Shown piece after piece: positions 1 to 5,756 of a stretch of 6,816 nt of DNA. This DNA comes from an uncultured Haloferula sp. (GTDB lineage: Bacteria; Verrucomicrobiota; Verrucomicrobiae; Verrucomicrobiales; Akkermansiaceae), in assembly GCA_946481625.1 (NCBI GenBank), contig CAMLOZ010000196.1, positions 1 through 6,816 of the forward strand. Direction: 5' to 3'. Each line of letters begins with the position of its first letter. The first letter of the stretch is position 1. A model generated the notes under the pieces. The model was given only the letters and a program-made list of their open reading frames with translations, made no database searches and was not told the DNA's origin. A program made the translations under genes and the position numbers.

Positions 1-313
1 CCCTGTCGGCCAGCCCTTTCAGCGTTTCGCGGAGATGGCTGCACTCCGCGCGCGGCGCGGCACATTCGCAGGGATTCGTCAGGCCGAGCAAGCAACGCTG
101 CGTGGCGGAAGCGGCAATCCGGTCGATCAAGTCCGGTGCGAACGAGATCCAGTTGCCGCTGGCGTCCTCGTCGAACTCGTTGAGGTGGCGCGCCACGGCT
201 GCCGGCAAGCCCGCTGGCACACGGGTGTAGCCGTGCACCACGATCGACGGCGAGCCGGATGCCGCATCGGTCAACAACCAGCGGTGGAAATTCGATAGCT
301 CGGTGGCCTGCAT
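1..313 (-). CDS. Unrecognised protein, 5' part only (Cys/His cluster)
   Basis: This reading frame starts at ATG 313-311 on the minus strand and stays open for 104 codons to the window edge, so the C-terminus is missing. An in-frame TAG at 328-326, only 12 bases upstream, makes this the first possible ATG. No clear Shine-Dalgarno sequence precedes it. The protein starts MQATELSNFHRWLL and I do not recognise the family. There is no signal peptide or membrane segment in the visible part, so it is probably cytoplasmic. Residues 74-93 contain four cysteines and a histidine (C74, C82, C84, C91, H93, in the context NPCECAAPRAECSH), which could form a metal site or disulfides. It is divergent from the hydrolase gene at 547. 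Codon use and composition resemble the neighbouring genes, which supports it being coding. Its function is unknown. Confidence 0.6.
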   Translation of the reverse strand, partial: MQATELSNFHRWLLTDAASGSPSIVVHGYTRVPAGLPAAVARHLNEFDEDASGNWISFAPDLIDRIAASATQRCLLGLTNPCECAAPRAECSHLRETLKGLADR

Positions 314-546
314 AATGGACCGAGCCTAGTCCCGGCCTCCCCGTTCTGGCTGCGCGTCCTATCCTGAATACGCCGCAGATTCTGTCACGCTGGCGGTCAT
401 CGGCACCCGCAAGGAATGCGCCGGATTTGAGAGCGGGTGCGTCGCGCGGGGCACGGGCGGCGGGTATCGTGGCAATGCTCGTAGGATCGCTGTTCCGCCA
501 AATCTCCGACCGGCATCACCCGACCCCTTCAACTCCCGGCAAAGCA
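314..546. other. Divergent intergenic spacer
   Basis: This 233-base spacer separates the divergent starts of the unknown minus-strand gene and the hydrolase. It should hold both promoters, but I see no convincing -35/-10 pair, operator or hairpin. The hydrolase frame stays open back to an ATG at 427, but the extra 40 residues are Arg/Ala-rich and unlike the start of this family, so I treat that stretch as non-coding. Confidence 0.45.
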
Positions 547-1248
547 ATGAACACCTCGGCAACCGAAAGCTCCACCACTCATGTCCGAATCCCCTGCGCG
601 CGGACGACGATCCGCGGCGAACTCGCGATACCCGACGCCCCCAAAGGACTCGTCATCTTTTCCCACGCGACGCATGGCGGATGGATCAATTCCAGGAACT
701 GGCCGATCGCCTGGAAGCTTCACCATAACGGCTATGCCACCCTGCTGCTCGATCTGCTCACGCCGGTGGAGGCCGGGCTCGAAACGGCCAAGGGTTTCCT
801 TCACGTGGAGGTGCCTCTCCTCACCGAGCGACTGGAAGCCGCCACGCGCTGGGCATTGGAGCAGGAGCGCCTGAAAGGACTTCCCGTTGCCTACTTCGGG
901 TCGGACGCGGGAGCGGCCGCGGCGATCGAAGTGGCCCGGCTCCTGCCTGCCACCCGGGCGGTGGTGTGCCGGGCGGCGCGGACGGACCTCGTCGGAGAGG
1001 CGGCGGCCCGACTCGAAACGCCGGTCCTTCTCATTGCCGCCGAGCATGATCGACGGAGCGTGCGGCGGAACCGCGAATTCATCGCCCGCGCGGGGGTCAA
1101 TTGCCGAATGGAGATCGTGAAGGACGCCTCCCGTCGCTTCCCCGAGGAGGACGCGCTCTGCGAGGTCGCCCGGATCACGACCGACTGGATCGATTCCAAA
1201 CTCCGGAGCAAGCGCTTGAGTCCGGAGGAGGCATGGCTCTATGCGTGA
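547..1248 (+). CDS. Alpha/beta-hydrolase-fold protein, catalytic residues apparently degenerate
   Basis: This encodes a 233-residue protein resembling the small dienelactone-hydrolase-like family that is often found beside or fused to phosphoribosyltransferases. Family landmarks are visible in order: GELAIP (24-29), GLVIFSH (34-40), a relic of the oxyanion region with H40 and SRN (49-51), ATLLLDLLTP (64-73), AYFGSDAGAAAAIE (115-128), VVCRAARTDL (139-148), PVLLIAAEHD (159-168) and a terminal VARITTDWI (207-215). In relatives I recall, the nucleophile elbow reads GASTG and the histidine motif ATHLF. Here the elbow is GSDAG, placing D120 where Ser is expected, and the other motif is ASRRF, placing R196 where His is expected. 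Only the acid D168 is kept. It may be an inactive pseudoenzyme or have altered chemistry. The start at 547 was chosen because homology begins just after it; a start at 427 is possible but less likely. No signal peptide is seen, so it is probably cytoplasmic. Confidence 0.8.
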   Translation: MNTSATESSTTHVRIPCARTTIRGELAIPDAPKGLVIFSHATHGGWINSRNWPIAWKLHHNGYATLLLDLLTPVEAGLETAKGFLHVEVPLLTERLEAATRWALEQERLKGLPVAYFGSDAGAAAAIEVARLLPATRAVVCRAARTDLVGEAAARLETPVLLIAAEHDRRSVRRNREFIARAGVNCRMEIVKDASRRFPEEDALCEVARITTDWIDSKLRSKRLSPEEAWLYA

Positions 1249-1279
1249 ACGGGATCGCGGGGCTTCCAGCCGTATCGCC

Positions 1280-1311
1280 AGCCCGCCGGTGACAAGTCAC
1301 CCCGGCGGGCT
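1280..1311 (+). terminator. Rho-independent terminator after the hydrolase gene
   Basis: A perfect 10-base stem, AGCCCGCCGG with CCGGCGGGCT, is continued by an inner TGAC/GTCA stem with a two-base CC bulge and an AA turn. It starts 31 bases after the hydrolase stop and is followed by a modest T-rich stretch (GTTTCATTC). The stem is very stable, but the T-tract is imperfect. Confidence 0.8.
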
Positions 1312-1656
1312 GTTTCATTCGGGGTTGGGGCTCCCTCGGATCTGCTGGTTGGTCCCGGAGCAGCCAATCAACCGCAACCGAGCGAAGCGAGATGGACCCA
1401 CACTTTGAAATTCAGCGGATGGGTCAAATGGACGAGATGCACGCAGATGAAGAGATGGTGACCAGGATGGATGGGATGAATGGGATCATGATGGGAGTTG
1501 AAACCGGTTGCGGTTGGATCCATCAGCAAGGCTGAAGGAGAGCGTATCATGGGAGGCCGGCGCTTTGATCGGAGGATATGCACAGCTTTGGAAGGAGCAT
1601 GACGAGACGCGCTTCATCTAACAGGACATGCTCGCGTCGTTCCTAACACGTCATCC
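1312..1656. other. Intergenic region of about 345 bases with a repeat-like core
   Basis: No credible gene is seen between the hydrolase terminator and the beta-barrel gene. The central part holds the inverted repeat and GATG-rich repeats described separately. The last 100 or so bases should contain the promoter of the gene at 1657, but I could not find a convincing -35/-10 pair or a Shine-Dalgarno sequence in front of that ATG. Confidence 0.5.
1369..1516. repeat. Putative dispersed intergenic repeat with 12-base inverted ends
   Basis: The arms CAACCGCAACCG (1369-1380) and CGGTTGCGGTTG (1505-1516) are perfect reverse complements separated by 124 bases. Between them, about 1415-1497 is a string of degenerate GATG/ATGGG units, including GATGGATGGGATGAATGGG (1466-1484) and CACGCAGATGAAGAGATGG (1440-1458). 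The purine-rich CGCAGATGAAGAG-type wording resembles short intergenic repeats I know from several environmental bacterial phyla. It is lower in GC and more repetitive than the flanks. Whether it is truly multicopy cannot be judged from one window. Confidence 0.45.
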
Positions 1657-2616
1657 ATGAACGCAAACCAGATCGCATCCCTGAGCATACTTCTCCTCCC
1701 GGCCGCGCAAGTGGCCGCCGGCACCATCGTCACCCAGCCCGCCGCGCCTCCCGCGACCACCGCGTCCGGCTTCGACAACGCCCGGCGGCCGATCTCGAAT
1801 CCCACCTTGTTCGATCTCGCGCTGCCCTCCACCAATGTCCACGCGATCGCGATGTATCACCGGCTGCCGGATTTCGTGAACACGACGGTCGGCCCGCTCC
1901 CGATGGGCGGTGACATCCAGGTCTATGCCCTGCAGTTCGAGGTCGCGCTCAACGAGCGCCTTTCGATCGTGGCCACCAAGGACGGCTACGTGGACATCAA
2001 CCCTGACACCCGACCGCTCTGGTCCGACGAATCCGGATTCGCCAACATCGCGGCGGGCCTGAAGTATGCATTCATTTACGACCCGGCCAGTTCGACCGCG
2101 GTGAGCGGGACCATGACCTTCGAGTTTCCCACCGGGAACCACGACGTCTTCCAAGGGGAGGGCGACGGGGCGGCGAACCTGATCGTCTCCGGCCTGAAGC
2201 TATGGGACCGCTTCCAGCTTGCCGGCGGTGCGGGAGTTCATCTGCCCTTCGACGGTCAGATGGCGACGACCTCCTTCATGAGCGCGCACGCCAGCTACGA
2301 GACCTGCCGTTGGTTCATCCCGCTGGTCGAGGTCAACTGGCACCACGTGCTCGAGGCCGGCAACGGCCGCCCGAACTTTTTCAGCCAGGCCGGGGGCGGC
2401 GTCCCGGTGGTCGCGACGTTCGAAGGCGCGGACCTTCTCAACTTCGGTGCCTCCAACGCGTCGATGAACCGGGACTTCGTCACCGCCGCGATCGGCTTCC
2501 GCTCGCGGCTTACCGATCATGCCGATGCCGGTTTCGCCTACGAACTTCCCCTGACGGACAAGGAAGACGGCGTGATGGAGGACCGCCTGACCCTGGACCT
2601 CGTCCTGCGGTTCTAG
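1657..2616 (+). CDS. Outer-membrane beta-barrel protein (transporter-like), function unknown
   Basis: This encodes a 319-residue secreted protein. The N-terminus has a signal peptide: a hydrophobic core, SILLLPAA, with a likely cleavage after VAA near residue 21. The rest is made of alternating hydrophobic and polar stretches typical of beta strands, such as IQVYALQFEVAL, LSIVATKDGYVDI, LIVSGLKLWDRFQLAGGAGVH and FIPLVEVNWHHVL. It ends in LTLDLVLRF, a terminal strand with a final Phe that fits the BAM-recognised beta-signal. Two small acidic/polar segments, such as DINPDTRPLWSDESG, look like loops. It resembles the broad MetA-pathway/phenol-degradation-type outer-membrane family, but I cannot assign a substrate. 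It is convergent with the nirK operon, with only 10 bases between the two stop codons. The ATG at 1657 is chosen because it gives a proper signal peptide, although no Shine-Dalgarno sequence precedes it. Confidence 0.75.
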   Translation: MNANQIASLSILLLPAAQVAAGTIVTQPAAPPATTASGFDNARRPISNPTLFDLALPSTNVHAIAMYHRLPDFVNTTVGPLPMGGDIQVYALQFEVALNERLSIVATKDGYVDINPDTRPLWSDESGFANIAAGLKYAFIYDPASSTAVSGTMTFEFPTGNHDVFQGEGDGAANLIVSGLKLWDRFQLAGGAGVHLPFDGQMATTSFMSAHASYETCRWFIPLVEVNWHHVLEAGNGRPNFFSQAGGGVPVVATFEGADLLNFGASNASMNRDFVTAAIGFRSRLTDHADAGFAYELPLTDKEDGVMEDRLTLDLVLRF

Positions 2617-2626
2617 GAGCGCCGCC

Positions 2627-3214
2627 TCACTTCGATGCCGCCTTGCGGACCGCCTCGGCCGAGAGCTTTGCATCCTGGCCGGGGTCGGTCCACTTGTGGC
2701 GCAGGATGCCGTCCGGACCGATCACGGCGATCAGATACGAGTGGGCGAAATCGACGCCGTTCGGCAAGCGGTCGTAACGAATGCCGAGCGCCACGGCGAG
2801 ATCGAGCACGGCATCGTCGTCTCCCGTGAGCAATTCCCAGCGGGCATCGTCCACCTTGTGGCGGTCTCCGAGGGCCTTCATTTCGGGCACCCGGTCATTC
2901 TTCGGGTCCAGCGTGACAAAGGTGAAACGGCAGCGCGCGAGATCCCCGGCGGTCAGTTCTTTCTCGACCCGCTGCATGTCGGCAATGATCCGCGGACACA
3001 CGCCCTTGCAGGTGGCGTAACCGAGCGCCACGATCCGGGTGATGCCGGCGGACTCCTTCCACACGACCTTTTTGCCCGCTTGATTGGTCCACGTGGCATC
3101 AAGCGCGTAGAGCGAGCCTTGGGGCAGGGCGGCATCCGCGGCGGGGGCCGGATGATCGCCGGCGCGAACCATCTCCGCGGCACCGAGCAGACAAAGGACG
3201 AGCAGGGTTTTCAT
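2627..3214 (-). CDS. SCO1/SenC/PrrC-family copper chaperone
   Basis: This encodes a 195-residue exported thioredoxin-fold protein of the SCO family, which binds copper and delivers it to cuproenzymes in the periplasm. The N-terminus [19 protein letters not shown] is a signal peptide with probable cleavage near residue 18; no separate membrane anchor is seen. The copper site is visible: the CX3C motif in YATCKGVCP (C69 and C73) and the distal histidine in FAHSYLI (H158). A lysine replaces the Pro that often follows the first Cys. Other family wording includes LDATWTNQAG (38-47) and FVTLDPKND (99-107). The start overlaps the nirV stop by four bases (ATGA), so it is the last gene of a coupled nirK-nirV-sco operon. 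The context suggests it loads copper onto the nitrite reductase, though SCO proteins also serve cytochrome oxidase and N2O reductase. That target is inference. Confidence 0.93.
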   Translation of the reverse strand: MKTLLVLCLLGAAEMVRAGDHPAPAADAALPQGSLYALDATWTNQAGKKVVWKESAGITRIVALGYATCKGVCPRIIADMQRVEKELTAGDLARCRFTFVTLDPKNDRVPEMKALGDRHKVDDARWELLTGDDDAVLDLAVALGIRYDRLPNGVDFAHSYLIAVIGPDGILRHKWTDPGQDAKLSAEAVRKAASK

Positions 3215-3993
3215 GGCTCCGGTGCGTGTGTGAGGGGAAGATCCTTTGCCCCGCGGAAGCCGAGGCCGGCAAGGCAGAAGGATCCTTGCAAGGAAGAGCG
3301 GAAGGCAACGCGCATGAAGGCGGCGTACTCGACCGCCTGCTTGGGATCGGTGGCCGCGCCGCCGCAGAAGAGCCGGCCCTCGGGCGAGCCGTCCGAACGC
3401 GATTCACCGCCGCTCATCGAGGCGACGAAATCGCGCGTCCATTCCCAGACCAAGCCGTGCTGGCCGCGGACGCCGTGGACGTTCGCGGGCATCGTGTCGG
3501 CCGCGGGCAGCACCTCCGGCGCGGGCTGCGAGTACCAGGTGAGGATGCGCTTGCGGAATTCCGGATCGCCGGTCGCGTCGGCCACATGCTCGTCGGCGCG
3601 GGCGACGAATTCCCACTCGTCGAGGGTCGGCAGGCGCTTGCCCTGGTCCTTGAGGAAGGCGCGGGCCGCGAACCACGAGACATTCGTCACCGGTGCATCG
3701 GGCGGGGCCTGCGGGCCGAGTTCGGCATCGGCCGCCCAGTGGCGCAGGTAGCTGCTGTCGGCGAACAGGCGGTTGACCCGCGAGCGCTGCCATTCGGGGT
3801 GGGCGGTGACGAAGGCGAGAAACTCCGCGTTCGTCACCTGCCGGACATCGAGCAGGAAGGGTGGAACCCGGCGCGTCTGCCCACTCTTCTCCAAGGGCCG
3901 GGCGTAGGTCCCGCCCTCGATCCGCACCATCGGCCCCTGGGCTCCGGCGACCGGGAGAAGACAAACCGACAGGATGGCGAGCCAGTGCTTCAT
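3211..3993 (-). CDS. nirV: NirV-like SUMF1/formylglycine-generating-enzyme-fold protein
   Basis: This encodes a 260-residue exported protein with the FGE-sulfatase (SUMF1/EgtB/PvdO) fold. The signal peptide [19 protein letters not shown] is followed by hallmark segments: MVRIEGGTY (22-30), [14 protein letters not shown] (49-62), [14 protein letters not shown] (101-114), [15 protein letters not shown] (118-132), [10 protein letters not shown] (180-189) and GLGFRGAK (243-250). NirV is the known name for SUMF1-fold proteins encoded next to copper nitrite reductases in denitrifiers; their biochemical role is not established. In true FGE the copper-binding cysteines lie five residues apart. Here C210 in RLFCGGAAT fits the first, but the second position is Thr215, so sulfatase-type Cys oxidation by the usual mechanism looks unlikely. 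C240 is the only other nearby cysteine. The gene overlaps nirK upstream and sco downstream, each by an ATGA, indicating translational coupling. Confidence 0.88.
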   Translation of the reverse strand: MKHWLAILSVCLLPVAGAQGPMVRIEGGTYARPLEKSGQTRRVPPFLLDVRQVTNAEFLAFVTAHPEWQRSRVNRLFADSSYLRHWAADAELGPQAPPDAPVTNVSWFAARAFLKDQGKRLPTLDEWEFVARADEHVADATGDPEFRKRILTWYSQPAPEVLPAADTMPANVHGVRGQHGLVWEWTRDFVASMSGGESRSDGSPEGRLFCGGAATDPKQAVEYAAFMRVAFRSSLQGSFCLAGLGFRGAKDLPLTHAPEP

Positions 3994-5429
3994 TTCTTCG
4001 CGGCGCGGACTTTCGCGACGTCCCCGGGTTTCACCTCGCCGCCCTGGTTGTCCCAGGTGTTGAGGACGAAGGTCAGCACGTTGGCGACGTCCTCGTCGTT
4101 GAGGGCGAGGGCGGGCATCACGCTGTTGAACTTGCTGCCGTTCACGGTGATCTCCCCGGTGAGGCCGTGGATCACCGCGCCGATGGCGCGTTCCGTGTCG
4201 GCATTGAGATAGTCCGACTTGGCAAGCGGCGGGAAGGCGGCGGGGATTCCCTGGCCTTCGGCCTGGTGGCAGGCGAGGCAGTTGGAGGCGAAGACGTTCT
4301 TCCCTCGCTCGACGCGCTCTTCCTTAGTGGTGGCGGCCGCCAGCGGTTTGCCCTCCTGCGGCATGGCCTGCGGCGTGCCCCCTTCCGGCAGATAGACCAT
4401 GTCGTCCAGCTTGCCCGAGTAGGTCAGCGGTTCGGGCTCGCCGGCGACTTTGATCATGCCGATGGCACCCTTGTTGAAAGCCCGGGTCAGCGCGTGGTCG
4501 ACGAGGATCAGCGTGCCGGGCACGTCGCACTTGAACTCGACGATGGCCGAGCCGCCTGCGGGCACCATGGTGGTCTGCACGTTGTGGTTCACGGTATTCG
4601 TGCCGCCCTCGACATGGACCTTGTCGAAGATCTCGCCGATCACGTGGAAGGACGACGACAGGTTCGGGCCGCCGTTGCCGAAGAACACGCGGACGGTCTC
4701 GCCCTTCTGCGCGGCCATCGCCTTTTCGCCCGTGAGGGCGCCCACCGAGCCGTTGAAGACGACGTAATCGGCCTTCTCGTCGATGGCCTTCTCCATGTCG
4801 AACGGCTGCAGGCCTTGTTCGCCATTGCGGCCCTTGGTGTAGAAATCGCCCTGCACCACGTAGAACTCGCGATCCACCTTGGGCAAGCCCTCCTCCGGCT
4901 CCACGTAGATCAGGCCGTACATGCCGTTGGCCACGTGCATGCCGACAGGTGCCACCGCGCAGTGGTAGATGTAGAGGCCGGGATTCAGCACGCGGAAGGA
5001 GAAGGTCGAGCTGTGGCCGGGTGCCGTGAACGAGGATGCCGCGCCTCCGCCCTGGCCGGTGACCGCGTGGAGGTCGATGTTGTGCGGCATCTTGCTGGTC
5101 GGGTGATTCATCAGGTGGAACTCGACGAAGTCGCCCTGCCGCACGCGGATGAATTTCCCCGGCACGCAGCCGCCGAAAGTCCAGAAAGTGTAGTCGACAC
5201 CATCCGACATCCGCATCGTCTTCTCGATCACCTCCAGCTTCACGACCACCTTGGTGGGATGCTTGCGGGTGATCGGCGGCGGCACATTCGGCGGATCCGT
5301 CAGCACGGCATGCTCCTCGCCGCGGATCTCGGGCGGCATCTCGATGGTTCCATTGGCGCGGACTTCGTTTTCCGCGTGGCAGGGAATCAGGGCTCCCATC
5401 AGGGCAAGGAGGATGGCGGTGGGTTTCAT
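3990..5429 (-). CDS. nirK: Copper-containing nitrite reductase with C-terminal cytochrome c domain
   Basis: This encodes a 479-residue periplasmic enzyme reducing nitrite to nitric oxide. The signal peptide [19 protein letters not shown] precedes two cupredoxin domains (about 55-180 and 185-330). The type 1 copper ligands are H116, C157, H165 and M170; the type 2 ligands are H121, H156 and H312; catalytic D119 and H262 are present. The wording [17 protein letters not shown] and [13 protein letters not shown] is very like Neisseria AniA. A linker at about 331-370 leads to a cytochrome c domain with CLACH (384-388) and probable axial Met438 in SVMPAL, which should feed electrons to the type 1 copper, as in other NirK-cytochrome fusions. 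The frame is open back to an ATG at 5459, but I chose 5429 because it gives a clean signal peptide and has AAGGAA 11 bases upstream. It is the first gene of the nirK-nirV-sco operon. Confidence 0.96.
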   Translation of the reverse strand: MKPTAILLALMGALIPCHAENEVRANGTIEMPPEIRGEEHAVLTDPPNVPPPITRKHPTKVVVKLEVIEKTMRMSDGVDYTFWTFGGCVPGKFIRVRQGDFVEFHLMNHPTSKMPHNIDLHAVTGQGGGAASSFTAPGHSSTFSFRVLNPGLYIYHCAVAPVGMHVANGMYGLIYVEPEEGLPKVDREFYVVQGDFYTKGRNGEQGLQPFDMEKAIDEKADYVVFNGSVGALTGEKAMAAQKGETVRVFFGNGGPNLSSSFHVIGEIFDKVHVEGGTNTVNHNVQTTMVPAGGSAIVEFKCDVPGTLILVDHALTRAFNKGAIGMIKVAGEPEPLTYSGKLDDMVYLPEGGTPQAMPQEGKPLAAATTKEERVERGKNVFASNCLACHQAEGQGIPAAFPPLAKSDYLNADTERAIGAVIHGLTGEITVNGSKFNSVMPALALNDEDVANVLTFVLNTWDNQGGEVKPGDVAKVRAAKK

Positions 5430-5440
5430 GGCAGGGATAT

Positions 5441-5446
5441 TTCCTT
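5441..5446 (-). promoter_or_regulatory. Ribosome binding site deciding the nirK start
   Basis: The minus strand reads GAAGGAAATATCCCTGCC immediately before ATG 5429-5427. AAGGAA, 11 bases upstream, is the best Shine-Dalgarno match near either candidate start. The alternative ATG at 5459 has only CACATATCTT before it, with no purine-rich motif. Confidence 0.5.
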
Positions 5447-5600
5447 CGAACTCGGTCATAAGATATGTGCCCGGGGGTTGTTTCCGAAGATCAATCCAGC
5501 CCTTGAGCGAATCGGAGGAGACTTCGGCAAGATCCGCACAGCCGGTCCCGGGGAGGGGCTCGTTCCGACGGGGTTCCCTGCCCGCCGGGGTCCGTGCCGC
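5447..5600 (-). promoter_or_regulatory. nirK upstream region with a partial FNR/NNR-like box
   Basis: This leader lies between the tRNA terminator and the nirK ribosome binding site and should hold the operon promoter. On the plus strand 5481-5494 reads TTTCCGAAGATCAA, matching the FNR/Dnr-type palindrome TTGAT-N4-ATCAA at 7 of 10 fixed positions: one half-site is perfect and the other poor. It is centred about 59 bases upstream of the chosen ATG, a reasonable distance for an oxygen- or NO-responsive activator. I could not find a convincing -10 at the matching distance, so the regulator is a guess. Confidence 0.25.
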
Positions 5601-5602
5601 TT

Positions 5603-5645
5603 AAAACGGCGAAGGCCGCCGGACTCCTTTGAGTCCAGCGGCCTT
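5603..5645 (-). terminator. Rho-independent terminator of the tRNA-Met transcript
   Basis: A long hairpin has stem arms AAGGCCGC (5612-5619) and GCGGCCTT (5638-5645), continued after one mismatch by GGACTC (5621-5626) and GAGTCC (5631-5636), around a CTTT loop. Read on the minus strand it begins four bases after the tRNA CCA end, and CGCCG then TTTT (5606-5603) follows the stem. It is therefore the natural terminator of the tRNA, left behind with the host flank. Confidence 0.75.
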
Positions 5646-5648
5646 CAT

Positions 5649-5700
5649 TGGTGGCGGGAGTAGGATTTGAACCTACGACCTTCAGGTTATGAGCCTGACG
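5649..5700 (-). tRNA. tRNA-Met(CAT) 3' half: att-site fragment, 5' half absent
   Basis: The minus strand contains a perfect anticodon arm, TCAGG-CTCATAA-CCTGA, with anticodon CAT at complement 5691-5689. This is followed by the variable loop AGGTC, a perfect T arm (GTAGG/CCTAC with loop TTCAAAT), the 3' acceptor strand TCCCGCC, the discriminator A and an encoded CCA (5651-5649). The D arm and 5' acceptor strand (expected to start near GGCGGG) are missing: upstream of CG at 5700-5699 the sequence becomes unrelated. C at position 72 and the absence of three G:C pairs in the anticodon stem argue for an elongator rather than an initiator tRNA; a lysidine-modified Ile tRNA is a formal alternative. 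This is not a functional tRNA by itself. It is best read as the duplicated attachment core left by an element whose integrase gene begins about 57 bases away. Confidence 0.85.
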
Positions 5701-5706
5701 TCCACC

Positions 5707-5735
5707 TTGACAAATCTCAACATTTTCCATCTTTC
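5707..5735 (+). promoter_or_regulatory. Possible integrase promoter at the att junction
   Basis: A perfect -35 consensus TTGACA lies at 5707-5712, only seven bases inside the element. At the standard 17-base spacing the -10 position reads TCTTTC (5730-5735), which is poor; CATCTT at 5728 is an equally weak alternative. An activator or an unusual sigma preference could compensate, so this is a weak call. Confidence 0.25.
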
Positions 5736-5756
5736 CCGCAACGGTCCCTGCAATAG

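Noticed and set aside
35..298. A plus-strand frame at the left edge
   Set aside because: The minus-strand frame covering the same bases is open to the edge, starts right after an in-frame stop and has a more protein-like composition.
427..546. A 40-residue N-terminal extension of the hydrolase from ATG 427
   Set aside because: The extension is Arg/Ala-rich, lacks family similarity and is not a convincing signal peptide. Family-like sequence begins only after the ATG at 547.
1368..1583. A small minus-strand frame with a His-rich product inside the 1312-1656 spacer
   Set aside because: The His-rich translation (for example HPIHPGHHLF) is explained by the GATG repeats read on the other strand. 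It coincides with the inverted-repeat element and has no ribosome binding site.
1651..2154. Minus-strand open frames opposite the beta-barrel gene, including 1614-1835, 1651-2154 and 2200-2673
   Set aside because: The plus-strand product has a signal peptide and a C-terminal beta-signal. The opposite frames are Arg/Gly-rich shadows.
2696..3751. A 351-codon plus-strand open frame opposite sco and nirV
   Set aside because: It is antisense to two genes with conserved catalytic or structural motifs, and its translation has no domain-like pattern.
3861..5663. A 600-codon open frame on the plus strand, antisense to nirK and the start of nirV
   Set aside because: It is a by-product of GC-rich codon bias opposite a well-recognised gene. 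Its translation is low-complexity and His/Arg/Gly-rich, and it runs through the nirK promoter, the terminator hairpin and into the tRNA fragment.
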